A stretch of 64,000 nt of DNA from an uncultured Prevotella sp. (GTDB lineage: Bacteria; Bacteroidota; Bacteroidia; Bacteroidales; Bacteroidaceae), in NCBI GenBank assembly GCA_902464615.1, contig CABQKA010000010.1, positions 1 through 64,000 of the forward strand, read 5' to 3'. The notes under the pieces were generated by a model. It did not search any database and was not told the origin of the DNA. It worked only from the letters and a program-made list of their open reading frames with translations. The stretch's first letter is position 1, and every line of letters begins with the position of its first letter. Both the position numbers and the translations under genes were made by a program. Positions 42,349 to 50,963 of the stretch are shown piece after piece.

Positions 42349-44258
42349 GCCCGCTCGGCATTGCGACTACGGGCCGTTTTCTTGGTCTCTTCCTTCTGTT
42401 TAATCAGTTCGCGGGGCTTCTGCCGGGTCAAGGGCAGCTCGTCCACGCGCCACGTCTGCTCGAAGTCCCAATTGGCGCGGATTTCCAGTTTCACGGGGAA
42501 GTAGAACACTTCCTCGGGCGGCGTAGCCGTGGCGTAAATGCCCGGGTCCCACTGCCCGTTGCGGTTGTGGTCGTAGAACAGGCGCAGGTAGTAGCCGCCG
42601 GGACGGATGTAGAAGAAATCCACCCTCCCGTCCCTGGCGGGCTGTTGCCGCTCCACCTTCGTGTCGGACGACAGCAGCTGCACGACGGCCGAGCTGTCGG
42701 CGCCCGGAAGCGTGAGGAACAGCGAGCCGTAGTCTTCCTCCTTGCCGATACCGAACTCCAGTTCGAACTTGCGGTTGATGTTGCCGGAAAGCCCCGTGAT
42801 GGCTGCCGAGTCGATCAGCAGGCGGTAGCGCTGTCCGAAGCGCCATTCGCCCAGCATCGTGAAGCCCGACAACCCGCCTTGCCCGGCGGTCAGCTCGAAA
42901 GGCGCCTCCGTCTCCACGCTGTCTTCGGTCAGGAACAGGTGGAGTCCCGCCGTATCCAGGCGCGCTATCGGCTCCCCCGTCTGGATATTCACGTTCTGGT
43001 CGGGGGGCATCGTCTGTTGCATAGGCACGGTCAGCCGCACGTAGTCGCGCGGCGGCTCCTCTTCGGAGAAATCGCCGCGCTTGTGCCGCCGCTCGCGTTT
43101 TTTCTCCCATCTCTCAAGTTCCTCCGCCTTCTGCTTCAGGCGGCGCGCCATCGTCTGTCTCGGCGTCAGTTCGAGCGTGTCGGTGCGCGTCACGTTGCGG
43201 CCCAGCGAATCGTCGTAGGCATCGTAGACATAAGCCATGCGGAGCGTGTCCACTACGGGGACTGACACGTCGCGCAGCCAGTATGTGATCGTGTCGTTGC
43301 CCGGTGAGCGCTCCTCCAGCAAGAGGCTGTCGGCGTTGAAGTTCAGTCCGTGCACCTCCGGGACCTTGTCGGACGGCGCGGTGAAATAAACGCGGAACCA
43401 CTCGGGAACGGGCCGCTCCGTCTTGAGGAAATAGCGGCGCGTGTCCTTCTCGCTGAAAGCAAGCAGCACCAGGTTGTCCGGCAGATAGTGCGTGTAGTGG
43501 ATGGTATAGATGGTGTCGTAGCGCACCGTGTCGCGCCAGAGCGTGTCGTAGCGCACGTCGGGAAAGGACGAAGTCGTGACGGGCTCGCGCATAAAGGCCA
43601 TCATTTCTCCCCGGCTCATCTTGAAGTCGTTGTCCATGTCACGCAAGGCATAGACCCGGTAAGAGCCGGGCGCCACGCCTTTGATGGAGAAATAGCCGCG
43701 GCTGTCGGTCCGCGCCACCCGGTCAAACGGCTTCGTGGTGAATGCGGAGTCGGCCTTGTCGGCATGCAGGCCCACGAGGATGCCTTTGACCGGCTCCAGG
43801 TTGTCGGCCTGCAGCACGTTGCCCGCCACTTCCATCGTGTCGAGCTGCGCGCCGGTGGAAAAGTAATAAGTGAAGTTGCCCAGCGGGTTTCCCTCGTTGG
43901 AATCCTCGATAGCGTCGGAGAAATCGATGGTATAAGTCGTGTTCTGGCGCAACGTGTCGAGCAGTTCCACGGTAATGCGCCGCCCCGAGGTCCGTATGTC
44001 GGGCGTCTCGATCTGCGGGGGCGAGACGACGACCTTTTCCGTCGCGTTCTGCACCCGTATGAGTTCGTCGAACTGTATGGTGACGCGCCGGTCGCGGCTT
44101 TCCCGCGTGCCCAGCGGCGGTGTCATGCCCACGATGTGGGGCGGCGTCTCGTCGTAGGGTCCGCCGTCGGGGCCGGAGCCGGGGTTGGCGCAGGCGCCCG
44201 CAAGCACTGCCAGGAGCAGCGCGGATGTGCGGAAAAGGTATCGGAAGAGTTTCTGCAT
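42330..44258 (-). CDS. Ig-like domain lipoprotein
   Basis: 642 residues. A lipoprotein signal (MQKLFRYLFRTSALLLAVLAGAC, lipobox LAGAC) is followed by an SbsA-type Ig-like domain (PPHIVGMTPPLGTRESRDRRVTIQFDELI...TYTIDFSDAIEDSNEGNPLGNFTYYFSTG, about 40-150) and a carboxypeptidase-regulatory-like domain (VAGNVLQADNLEPVKGILVGL...RTDSRGYFSIKGVAPGSYRVYAL). A lysine/glutamate-rich helical stretch follows near residue 390, and the C-terminal domain resembles another beta-sandwich. This is a common Bacteroidota lipoprotein type. The ATG at 44258 gives the lipoprotein signal. It is the second gene of the operon. Confidence 0.88.
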   Translation of the reverse strand: MQKLFRYLFRTSALLLAVLAGACANPGSGPDGGPYDETPPHIVGMTPPLGTRESRDRRVTIQFDELIRVQNATEKVVVSPPQIETPDIRTSGRRITVELLDTLRQNTTYTIDFSDAIEDSNEGNPLGNFTYYFSTGAQLDTMEVAGNVLQADNLEPVKGILVGLHADKADSAFTTKPFDRVARTDSRGYFSIKGVAPGSYRVYALRDMDNDFKMSRGEMMAFMREPVTTSSFPDVRYDTLWRDTVRYDTIYTIHYTHYLPDNLVLLAFSEKDTRRYFLKTERPVPEWFRVYFTAPSDKVPEVHGLNFNADSLLLEERSPGNDTITYWLRDVSVPVVDTLRMAYVYDAYDDSLGRNVTRTDTLELTPRQTMARRLKQKAEELERWEKKRERRHKRGDFSEEEPPRDYVRLTVPMQQTMPPDQNVNIQTGEPIARLDTAGLHLFLTEDSVETEAPFELTAGQGGLSGFTMLGEWRFGQRYRLLIDSAAITGLSGNINRKFELEFGIGKEEDYGSLFLTLPGADSSAVVQLLSSDTKVERQQPARDGRVDFFYIRPGGYYLRLFYDHNRNGQWDPGIYATATPPEEVFYFPVKLEIRANWDFEQTWRVDELPLTRQKPRELIKQKEETKKTARSRNAERARELGR

Positions 44259-44314
44259 TTCTTCAGGATTCGGATTCGGGGATAGGATTCGTTGCCGCCG
44301 GGAAGGCGTCCGTA

Positions 44315-45823
44315 TCAGTGATTGAGGGCGAGCACCTGCTCGATGATGTCGCGGTTGTTGGCCAGGCGGGGCACCTTGTGCTGTCCGCCTAATTTCCCGC
44401 GGCTTTTCAGCCAGTCGTCGAACAGGCCGGGCCGCGCCTTTACGATTTCGAGGGGCTGGAGTGTCAGGTTCTTGTAGCGTTTGGCCTCGTAGTCGGAATT
44501 GATGGTCTGCAAGGCGCGGTCCAGTGCCTCGGCGAACTCCTGCAGGTCGGCCGGCTCGCGCTCGAACTCGACGACCCACTGGTGGCGGCAGCGGCCCTGC
44601 CCGTCCATGAATACGGGGGCCGCGGTGTATTCGCGCACGATGGCCCCCGTCTCGCGGCAGACCTGCTCCAGGCCCCGTTCGGCGTTGTCCACGATAAGCT
44701 CCTCGCCGAAAGCGTTGATGAAGCTCTTCGTGCGGCCCGAGATGACGAACTTGTAGGGAGCGACCGAGGTGAAGCGCACCGTGTCGCCTATCTGATAGCG
44801 CCACAGCCCGCACGAAGTGGAGATGACGATGGCGTAGTTACGCCCCGGCTCGACGGCCCAGAGGGGAAGCGCCGTGGGCTGCGGGCGGCCCACCTCCTCG
44901 AGCGGGATGAACTCGTAGAAGACGCCGTAGTCCAGCATGAGGAGCATGGCCGGGTCGGCCGGGTCGTCCTGCAGGCCAAAGAAGCCCTCGGAGGCGTTGT
45001 AGGTCTCCATGTAGTGCATCCGTGGCGAGCGGATCAGGTTATGGTACTGCTCGCGGTAGGGGGCGAAGGACACGCCGCCGTGGAAGAACACTTCCAGGTT
45101 GGGCCACACCTCCTCGAGCGTCTGTTTCCCCGTCAGGTCGAGCACGCGGCGCACGACGGCCATCATCCATGAAGGCACGCCGCTCAGGTTGGTCACGTTC
45201 TGCCGCGAGGCGATGGCGGCGATGCGGTCGCGCTTTTCCTCGAAGTCCTGGAGCAGGGCCACGCGCTTCGGGGGCGTGCGTACGACGTTGACCAGCGGGT
45301 TGATGTTCTCGATGAGTATGGCGCTTAAGTCGCCCACGAGCGAATGGGGCAGGTTGTAGTTGGGCGCATGCGAGCCGCCCAGGATGAGCGAGCGGCCGTC
45401 GAAGAGGCGGCTGTGCGGCGTGTTGCGCAGGTAGAGCGCCACGGCATCGCGCCCGCCGGCGTAGTGGATGCCGTGCAGGCCGTCGCGGCTTACGGGGATG
45501 AACTTGCTCTTGTCGTTGGTCGTCCCGGAGGACTTGGCATACCAGCGCACGGCACCGGGCCAGAGGACGTCGCGCTCGCCGCGGCGCATCCGGTCGATGT
45601 AGCCCTTCAGTTCCTCGTATGTGCTGACGGGGACGGCGGCCGCAAACTGCTCGTAGTTCTTCACTCCGGCATAGCCGTGCTCCTGCCCCCAGGCCGTGTC
45701 GGCGGCCTGCGCCACGAGGCGGGCCAGCACGCCCCGCTGTATTTCACCGGCCTCGGCCCCGTAGCGCTCTATGGCGCGGAGACGACCGTTGAAGGCCGGT
45801 CGTAAAATATCCGTTAAGTTCAT
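44315..45823 (-). CDS. GH3 family (auxin-responsive-promoter-type) protein
   Basis: 502 residues. It has the GH3 acyl-adenylate fold: YAKSSGTTNDKSKFIPVS (about 92-109) is the ATP-binding P-loop-like block, METYNASEGFFGLQDD the second, and QIGDTVRFTSVAPYKFVISGRTKSFINAFGEELI the third. Plant relatives join amino acids to hormones; in Bacteroidota the substrate is unknown. The ATG at 45823 marks the start of the usual N-terminus (MNLTDILRPAFNGRL). It is the first gene of the operon running GH3, Ig-like lipoprotein, DUF3108, pdxB. No signal peptide is present, so it is cytosolic. Confidence 0.93.
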   Translation of the reverse strand: MNLTDILRPAFNGRLRAIERYGAEAGEIQRGVLARLVAQAADTAWGQEHGYAGVKNYEQFAAAVPVSTYEELKGYIDRMRRGERDVLWPGAVRWYAKSSGTTNDKSKFIPVSRDGLHGIHYAGGRDAVALYLRNTPHSRLFDGRSLILGGSHAPNYNLPHSLVGDLSAILIENINPLVNVVRTPPKRVALLQDFEEKRDRIAAIASRQNVTNLSGVPSWMMAVVRRVLDLTGKQTLEEVWPNLEVFFHGGVSFAPYREQYHNLIRSPRMHYMETYNASEGFFGLQDDPADPAMLLMLDYGVFYEFIPLEEVGRPQPTALPLWAVEPGRNYAIVISTSCGLWRYQIGDTVRFTSVAPYKFVISGRTKSFINAFGEELIVDNAERGLEQVCRETGAIVREYTAAPVFMDGQGRCRHQWVVEFEREPADLQEFAEALDRALQTINSDYEAKRYKNLTLQPLEIVKARPGLFDDWLKSRGKLGGQHKVPRLANNRDIIEQVLALNH

Positions 45824-45890
45824 CTCGTGCAAAGACTTTAGGTTCGGGTCGCAGGCGCACGCCGCGCGGACGCGCATACCGCAGCCGCCG

Positions 45891-45898
45891 CAAAGTTA
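45891..45898 (-). promoter_or_regulatory. -7 promoter element of the GH3-pdxB operon
   Basis: TAACTTTG on the minus strand, 67 nt before the GH3 ATG. A TTTG lies upstream but with a 23-nt spacer, longer than usual. Confidence 0.5.
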
Positions 45899-45952
45899 GG
45901 TATTTTTTTTCATAGCAGGCACAAAGGTAACGGGCCAATGCTTCCGCGCCAC

Positions 45953-46007
45953 GGGGCTAAGGCGCGGAGCGGCGGGGCTAAGGCCCGCGGCCACAGGGCT
46001 TAGCCCC
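45953..46007. repeat. 21-bp near-palindrome array H (3 units)
   Basis: Units start at 45953 (GGGGCTAAGGCGC), 45974 (GGGGCTAAGGCCC) and 45995 (AGGGCTTAGCCCC), exactly 21 bp apart, between two divergent promoters. Confidence 0.85.
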
Positions 46008-46083
46008 GTGGCGGCAGCCCGCCGCAGCGTGCGCGGCGCGAAGAAGTTGGCCGCCGGTGCGCGCCGCTCTCGACTTTTATCCT

Positions 46084-46091
46084 TATCTTTG
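46084..46091 (+). promoter_or_regulatory. -7 promoter element of cysS
   Basis: TATCTTTG, 35 nt before the cysS ATG. Confidence 0.5.
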
Positions 46092-46126
46092 CACCCTGAG
46101 CATATTGACTTAATCCGGACCATATC

Positions 46127-47611
46127 ATGGAACACAAACTTTACCTCTACAATACCCTCTCCCGCAAGAAGGAGGAGTTCGTCCCGGTCCATCCCGGACA
46201 CGTGGGCATGTACGTCTGCGGACCTACGGTCTACGGCGACGCCCATCTGGGCCATGCGCGCCCCGCCATCACGTTCGACCTCGTATTCCGCTACCTGCGC
46301 CATCTGGGCTACAAGGTGCGCTACGTGCGCAACATCACGGACGTGGGCCACTTGGAGCACGACTCGGACGACGGCGAGGACAAAATCGCCAAGAAAGCCA
46401 AGCTGGAGCAGCTCGAACCGATGGAAGTGGCGCAGTACTACACGAACCGCTTCCACGAGGCCATGGCGCGGCTGGGCGTGCTCCCGCCCAGCATCGAGCC
46501 TCACGCCACGGGGCACATCATCGAACAGGAGGAGCTGGTGCGCCGCATCCTGGAGAACGGGTATGCCTACGAAGTGAACGGCTCGGTCTACTTCGACGTG
46601 GAGAAGTATAACCGGACGCACCACTACGGCGTGCTCTCGGGCCGCAACCTCGACGACGTGGTCAACGCGAGCCGCCAGCTCGACGGCGTGGGCGAGAAGC
46701 GCCACCAGGTGGACTTCGCGCTCTGGAAAAAGGCGCAGCCGGAACACATCATGCGCTGGCCCTCGCCCTGGGGCGACGGCTTCCCGGGCTGGCACTGCGA
46801 GTGCACGGCCATGGGGCGCAAGTACCTGGGCGCGCACTTCGACATCCACGGCGGCGGCATGGACCTCGTGTTCCCCCACCACGAATGCGAGATAGCGCAG
46901 GCCGTGGCGGCGCAGGGCGAACCCATGGTGAAGTACTGGATGCACAATAACATGATTACCATCAACGGGCAGAAGATGGGCAAGAGCCTGGGCAACTTCA
47001 TCACGCTCGACGAGTTCTTCACCGGCAGCCACCCGAAGCTGGAACAGGCCTACTCGCCCATGACCATCCGCTTCTTCATCCTCCAGGCCCACTACCGCTC
47101 GACGGTGGACTTCAGCAACGAGGCGCTCCAGGCTTCGCACAAAGGGCTGGAACGCCTCATGGAGGGCATGGCGCAGCTGGAACGCATCCAGCCGGAGGCA
47201 GGCGGCAAGACAGACCGCGCGATGGCCGACGAACTGGCCGCGAAGTGCTACGCCGCGCTCGACGACGACTTCAACTCGCCCATCGTCATCAGCCACCTCT
47301 TCGAAGCCTGCCGCGCAGTGAACCAGATGGCGGACCGCAAGCTCTCCATCACGCCCGAAGGACTCGAAGCCCTGCGCGGCGTGTTCCACACGTTCGTCCA
47401 CGACATCCTGGGCCTGCAGCCCGAAGAGACCGGCAACGCCCAACGCGAAGAAGCCTTCGGCAAGGCCGTAGACCTGCTCCTCGCGCTGCGCGCCAAGGCC
47501 AAGGCACAAAAAGACTGGGCCACGAGCGACCAGATACGCGACGAGCTGGCGGCCCTCGGCTTCGAGGTAAAGGACACTAAGGAAGGGGCTACCTGGCGCC
47601 TGGACAAATGA
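46127..47611 (+). CDS. cysS: cysteine--tRNA ligase
   Basis: 494 residues, class I aminoacyl-tRNA synthetase. YVCGPTVYGDAHLGHARP (about 27-45) contains the first zinc-ligand Cys and the HIGH equivalent HLGH. GWHCECTAM and HHECE give further zinc ligands, and KMGKSLGNF near residue 282 is the KMSKS loop. The C-terminal helical domain ends in a typical FEVKDTKEGATWRL. The stop overlaps the next ATG by 4 bp, so the Nudix protein is probably translated from the same message. Confidence 0.97.
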   Translation: MEHKLYLYNTLSRKKEEFVPVHPGHVGMYVCGPTVYGDAHLGHARPAITFDLVFRYLRHLGYKVRYVRNITDVGHLEHDSDDGEDKIAKKAKLEQLEPMEVAQYYTNRFHEAMARLGVLPPSIEPHATGHIIEQEELVRRILENGYAYEVNGSVYFDVEKYNRTHHYGVLSGRNLDDVVNASRQLDGVGEKRHQVDFALWKKAQPEHIMRWPSPWGDGFPGWHCECTAMGRKYLGAHFDIHGGGMDLVFPHHECEIAQAVAAQGEPMVKYWMHNNMITINGQKMGKSLGNFITLDEFFTGSHPKLEQAYSPMTIRFFILQAHYRSTVDFSNEALQASHKGLERLMEGMAQLERIQPEAGGKTDRAMADELAAKCYAALDDDFNSPIVISHLFEACRAVNQMADRKLSITPEGLEALRGVFHTFVHDILGLQPEETGNAQREEAFGKAVDLLLALRAKAKAQKDWATSDQIRDELAALGFEVKDTKEGATWRLDK

Positions 47612-48042
47612 CAGAGGAAAAACGCGGACTGCCCGGCAGCACAGGCAGGGAGAAACGCCACTACACCGTAGTGGCCGCGGCCGTTGCCGGACCGGCAGGC
47701 ATACTCTGCACGCGCCGCGGCCCGACGGCCTACGTCTACACCAGCCTGAAATACGAGTTCCCGGGCGGCAAGGTGGAGCCGGGAGAAACGCCGGAAGAGG
47801 CCCTGGCACGGGAACTGCGCGAAGAGCTTGACCTGGAAGCCGACGTGGGACCGCTGCTGGCCACCGTCGAACACGAGTATCCCGACTTCAGCATCACGCT
47901 GAGCGTCTACCGCTGCCGGGCGCGCTCAGCCCCATTGCTAAGGGAGCACGCGGACTACGTGTGGCAGCCGCCGGGCAAGCTGGCGGAACTGGACTGGGCC
48001 GCCGCCGACCGGAAAGCCATAGCAGCCATAAAGTTTTGTTAA
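47608..48042 (+). CDS. Nudix hydrolase, MutT/8-oxo-dGTP diphosphatase type
   Basis: 144 residues. The Nudix box GGKVEPGETPEEALARELREELD (about 52-74) fits the G-x5-E-x7-REUxEE consensus, and the layout (VVAAAVAGPAGILCTRR at the start, YRCRARSAPLLREHADYVWQPPGKLAELDWAAADRKAI at the end) is that of MutT-like (d)NTP pyrophosphatases which clean the nucleotide pool. The exact substrate is not certain from sequence. It is coupled to cysS by an ATGA overlap. The two have no evident functional link beyond this shared message. Confidence 0.9.
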   Translation: MTEEKRGLPGSTGREKRHYTVVAAAVAGPAGILCTRRGPTAYVYTSLKYEFPGGKVEPGETPEEALARELREELDLEADVGPLLATVEHEYPDFSITLSVYRCRARSAPLLREHADYVWQPPGKLAELDWAAADRKAIAAIKFC

Positions 48043-48080
48043 AACCCTGACGGAATTTCGCCCGGGCGGGCAGTTCGTTG

Positions 48081-48088
48081 TATTTTTG
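48081..48088 (+). promoter_or_regulatory. -7 promoter element of the ftsX operon
   Basis: TATTTTTG, 59 nt before the ftsX ATG. A weak TTTC lies 21 nt upstream. Confidence 0.5.
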
Positions 48089-48147
48089 TACGATTTTTCG
48101 CGACTTGCGCCTCGGCAGGGGCAAGCCGCGCAAACCATTTTCAGACT

Positions 48148-49023
48148 ATGGGCAAAAAAAGAAAACGAAACGGGGGCGCTTTCAACACCATCACGTCCTG
48201 CATCAGCACGACGCTCGTCCTCATCCTGCTGGGCACAGTGGTGCTCTTCGTCACGATGGCGGGCAACTTCACCCGGGCCGTGCGCGAGAACTTTACGGTC
48301 GAGGTGCTGCTCGACGACAGCATCCCCGGAAAGGAACTGGACCTGCTGCGCAGCGAACTGCTGGCCAAACCGTATGCCAAGGAAGTAGGCTACATCTCCA
48401 AGGAAGAAGGGGCCAAGGAAATGATGGAAATGCTGGGCGACCGGCCGGAAGACTTCGCGGACGGCAACCCCATCCCCGCGGAATTTGAAGTGTACCTCCG
48501 CTCCGACTATGCCAACACAGACAGCCTCGACCGCTACATGCCCGCCCTGCAGGCCCGGCCCTACGTCAAGGAAGTGATCTACCCGATGGACTTGATGGAC
48601 ACCATGAACAGTACCATCCGCACCATCAGCCTTGTGCTGCTGGGCGTGGCCATACTGCTGGCATTCGTCTCGTTTTCCCTGATCAACAACACCGTACGCA
48701 TGAGCATTTACGCCCGCCGCTTCACCATCCACACGATGAAGCTCGTAGGGGCGCGCTGGAGCTTCATCCGCCGGCCGTTCATGGCACGGGCCTTCTGGAT
48801 AGGGTTCGTCGCCGCCGTCATAGCGGACGGCGTGCTGCTGGCCGGGATGACCTACCTGACCCGTATGAACACGAACAACGAGTTTGAGGTGGTCACGCCG
48901 CTGGTCATGGGAGCCACGCTGGGAAGCGTGTTCGCCTGCGGCCTGCTGCTGACGCTGCTCTGCACGTTCTTCTCCGTCAACCGCCACCTACGCATGACGA
49001 CGGACCAGATATATATGAAATAA
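48148..49023 (+). CDS. ftsX: cell division protein FtsX
   Basis: 291 residues. It has the FtsX layout: one N-terminal helix (about 20-42), a periplasmic domain (about 45-155), then three helices (about 160-285), with RMSIYARRFTIHTMKLVGARWSFIRRPF in the cytosolic loop. With the ATPase FtsE it forms an ABC-type complex that controls peptidoglycan hydrolases at the division site. ftsE is not in the window. It is the first gene of the operon that continues to folK. Confidence 0.93.
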   Translation: MGKKRKRNGGAFNTITSCISTTLVLILLGTVVLFVTMAGNFTRAVRENFTVEVLLDDSIPGKELDLLRSELLAKPYAKEVGYISKEEGAKEMMEMLGDRPEDFADGNPIPAEFEVYLRSDYANTDSLDRYMPALQARPYVKEVIYPMDLMDTMNSTIRTISLVLLGVAILLAFVSFSLINNTVRMSIYARRFTIHTMKLVGARWSFIRRPFMARAFWIGFVAAVIADGVLLAGMTYLTRMNTNNEFEVVTPLVMGATLGSVFACGLLLTLLCTFFSVNRHLRMTTDQIYMK

Positions 49024-49098
49024 ACCAAGGCCGGCCCGCCGCCGCATCCAACGGCAGGAGAGGCCGCCCCATTACCCGCAACCCCAACAACCCTTGAT

Positions 49099-49377
49099 AT
49101 GAGCAACAAAAAGAACTTCGCGTTTGACCGCGTCAACTTTGTCCTGCTGGCCATCGGTATGGCCGTCGTCATCATCGGCTTCATCCTGATGTCCGGCACC
49201 GGCTCGCAGGAACACACCTTTAATCCCGAGATTTTCGACGCACGGCGCATCAAAGTGGCCCCGGTAGTCTGCCTTTTCGGCTACCTTTTCATGATCTACG
49301 CCATTATCCGCAAGCCGCGCGACAAAAAAGGAGACAGGCACACGGACGTATCATCTGAAAACGCAGAGCAGGCATGA
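49099..49377 (+). CDS. DUF3098 small membrane protein
   Basis: 92 residues with two helices (about 13-31 and 53-69) and a charged C-terminal tail. The pattern FAFDRVNFVLLAIGMAVVIIGFILMSG and FNPEIFDARRIKVAPVVCLFGYLFMIYAI is that of DUF3098, regularly found between ftsX and uppP in Bacteroidales. Function is unknown. It overlaps uppP by 4 bp (ATGA). Confidence 0.9.
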   Translation: MSNKKNFAFDRVNFVLLAIGMAVVIIGFILMSGTGSQEHTFNPEIFDARRIKVAPVVCLFGYLFMIYAIIRKPRDKKGDRHTDVSSENAEQA

Positions 49378-50219
49378 CTTGGCTGGAAACCATCATCATC
49401 GCCGTGGTCGAGGGCCTGACGGAATTTCTCCCGGTATCCTCGACAGGGCACATGATCATCACGCAAAGCCTCCTGGGCGTCGAGAGCACGGCCTTTGTCA
49501 AGGCGTTCACCATCATCATCCAGTTCGGCGCCATCCTCTCGGTAGTCTGCCTCTACTGGCGCCGCTTCTTCTACCCCGAGACCATGAAGACGAAGGGCTA
49601 CACGTGGTGGCAAGCCATCTGGCGTTTCTACCTGCGGCTCGTCGTCGGCGTCCTGCCCGCCGTAGTGCTGGGCCTGGCCCTGAACGATTTCATCGAATCG
49701 AACTTAGGCAACGTGACGCTGGTGGCAGTCATGCTCATCGTGGGCGGTATTTTCATGCTCTTCTGCGACCGCATCTTTAACAAGGGAAGCAAGGACACGC
49801 CCCTCACCCTGAAGCGCGCATTCATCATCGGCCTGGTCCAGTGCATCTCCATGATACCGGGCGTGTCCCGCTCGCTGGCCACCATCGCAGGCGGCATGGC
49901 CCAGAAGCTGACGCGACGGGCCGCGGCGGAATTCTCCTTCTTCCTGGCCGTCCCGACCATGCTCGGCGCCACATGCCTCGAAGGCTACAAGCTCATCAGC
50001 CACGGCGACGGCAACCTACTCCTCGAAGGCAACAATCTGGCCGTCCTGCTGCTGGGCTGCGCCGTAGCGTTCTTCGTCGCCATCCTGGCCATCAAGTTTT
50101 TCATCAACTTCGTCTCGAAATACGGCTTCCAGGCGTTCGGCTGGTACCGCATCATCGTCGGCCTGGTCATATTGGCATTAGGTTTCGCCGGCATCGAGCT
50201 GCAAATGGGCGAGGCATGA
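49374..50219 (+). CDS. uppP: undecaprenyl-diphosphatase (BacA)
   Basis: 281 residues, integral inner-membrane enzyme that recycles the lipid carrier by removing a phosphate from undecaprenyl diphosphate after peptidoglycan and polysaccharide synthesis. The active-site motifs are EGLTEFLPVSSTGHM (about 12-26) and MIPGVSRSLATI (about 160-171). The start ATG overlaps the DUF3098 stop, and its stop overlaps the truB start, so all three are translationally coupled. Confidence 0.97.
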   Translation: MTWLETIIIAVVEGLTEFLPVSSTGHMIITQSLLGVESTAFVKAFTIIIQFGAILSVVCLYWRRFFYPETMKTKGYTWWQAIWRFYLRLVVGVLPAVVLGLALNDFIESNLGNVTLVAVMLIVGGIFMLFCDRIFNKGSKDTPLTLKRAFIIGLVQCISMIPGVSRSLATIAGGMAQKLTRRAAAEFSFFLAVPTMLGATCLEGYKLISHGDGNLLLEGNNLAVLLLGCAVAFFVAILAIKFFINFVSKYGFQAFGWYRIIVGLVILALGFAGIELQMGEA

Positions 50220-50932
50220 ACTTTCTGGCAGGACAGACTCTCGCTTTCGACAAACCGCTGGGCATGACTTCGTTTGCCCTGGTCGGCAAAGTACGCTGGC
50301 TGCTGACGCGCCGCATGGACGGGAGAAAAATCAAGGTAGGCCATGCCGGCACGCTCGACCCGCTGGCCACCGGCGTCATGGTGCTCTGCACGGGCCGCGC
50401 TACCAAGCGCATCGCCCAGCTGCAGGAAGGCACCAAGGAATACGTAGCCACGTTGCGGCTGGGCGCCACGACGCCCAGCTTCGACCTGGAGCACCCCGTC
50501 GACGAAACCTATCCCACGGCCCACATCACGGAGGAGGCGGTGCGGCGCGTATTGCAGGGCTTCACGGGCGACATCATGCAAGTGCCGCCCAGCTTCTCGG
50601 CCTGCAAGGTCGCCGGAAAACGCGCCTACGACCTGGCCCGCAAAGGGCAGGACGTAGCCCTCGAAGCCAAACCCGTGCGCATCGACAGCATCGAACTGGC
50701 CGCCTACCTCCCCGAAAAGGACGAGATGACCCTCCGCGTCACCTGCTCCAAAGGCACCTACATCCGCGCCCTGGCCCGCGACATCGGCTACGCGCTCCAA
50801 AGCGGCGCCCACCTCACGGCCCTGCGCCGCACCCGCGTCGGCGATTTCCACGAGGCCGACTGCTTCACCCTCGAAAGTTTCGAGCAATGGCTCCGCGAAA
50901 CCGACATAGAAACGGAACTGTCGCAGCCTTGA
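50216..50932 (+). CDS. truB: tRNA pseudouridine(55) synthase
   Basis: 238 residues. Makes pseudouridine 55 in the T loop of tRNA. The catalytic motif GHAGTLDPLATGVM, with its Asp at about residue 48, is clear, as are IMQVPPSFSACKVAGKRAYDLARKG and CSKGTYIRALARDIG. The C-terminal PUA domain of longer enzymes is absent, as is usual in Bacteroidota. The start ATG at 50216 overlaps the uppP stop by 4 bp; earlier in-frame ATGs lie inside uppP and are rejected. Confidence 0.95.
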   Translation: MNFLAGQTLAFDKPLGMTSFALVGKVRWLLTRRMDGRKIKVGHAGTLDPLATGVMVLCTGRATKRIAQLQEGTKEYVATLRLGATTPSFDLEHPVDETYPTAHITEEAVRRVLQGFTGDIMQVPPSFSACKVAGKRAYDLARKGQDVALEAKPVRIDSIELAAYLPEKDEMTLRVTCSKGTYIRALARDIGYALQSGAHLTALRRTRVGDFHEADCFTLESFEQWLRETDIETELSQP

Positions 50933-50963
50933 TCACGCCCATTCTTACCGTTACCCTATAAAC

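Larger units (their letters stand above)
45824..46126. other. divergent intergenic region with promoters and array H
   Basis: It contains a minus-strand -7 element for the GH3 operon (45891-45898), array H in the middle, and a plus-strand -7 element for cysS (46084-46091). No gene is supported. Confidence 0.7.

Noticed and set aside
45896..47809. 637-codon open frame opposite cysS
   Set aside because: Antisense to a confident gene. Its TGLSPV-like peptide comes from array H.
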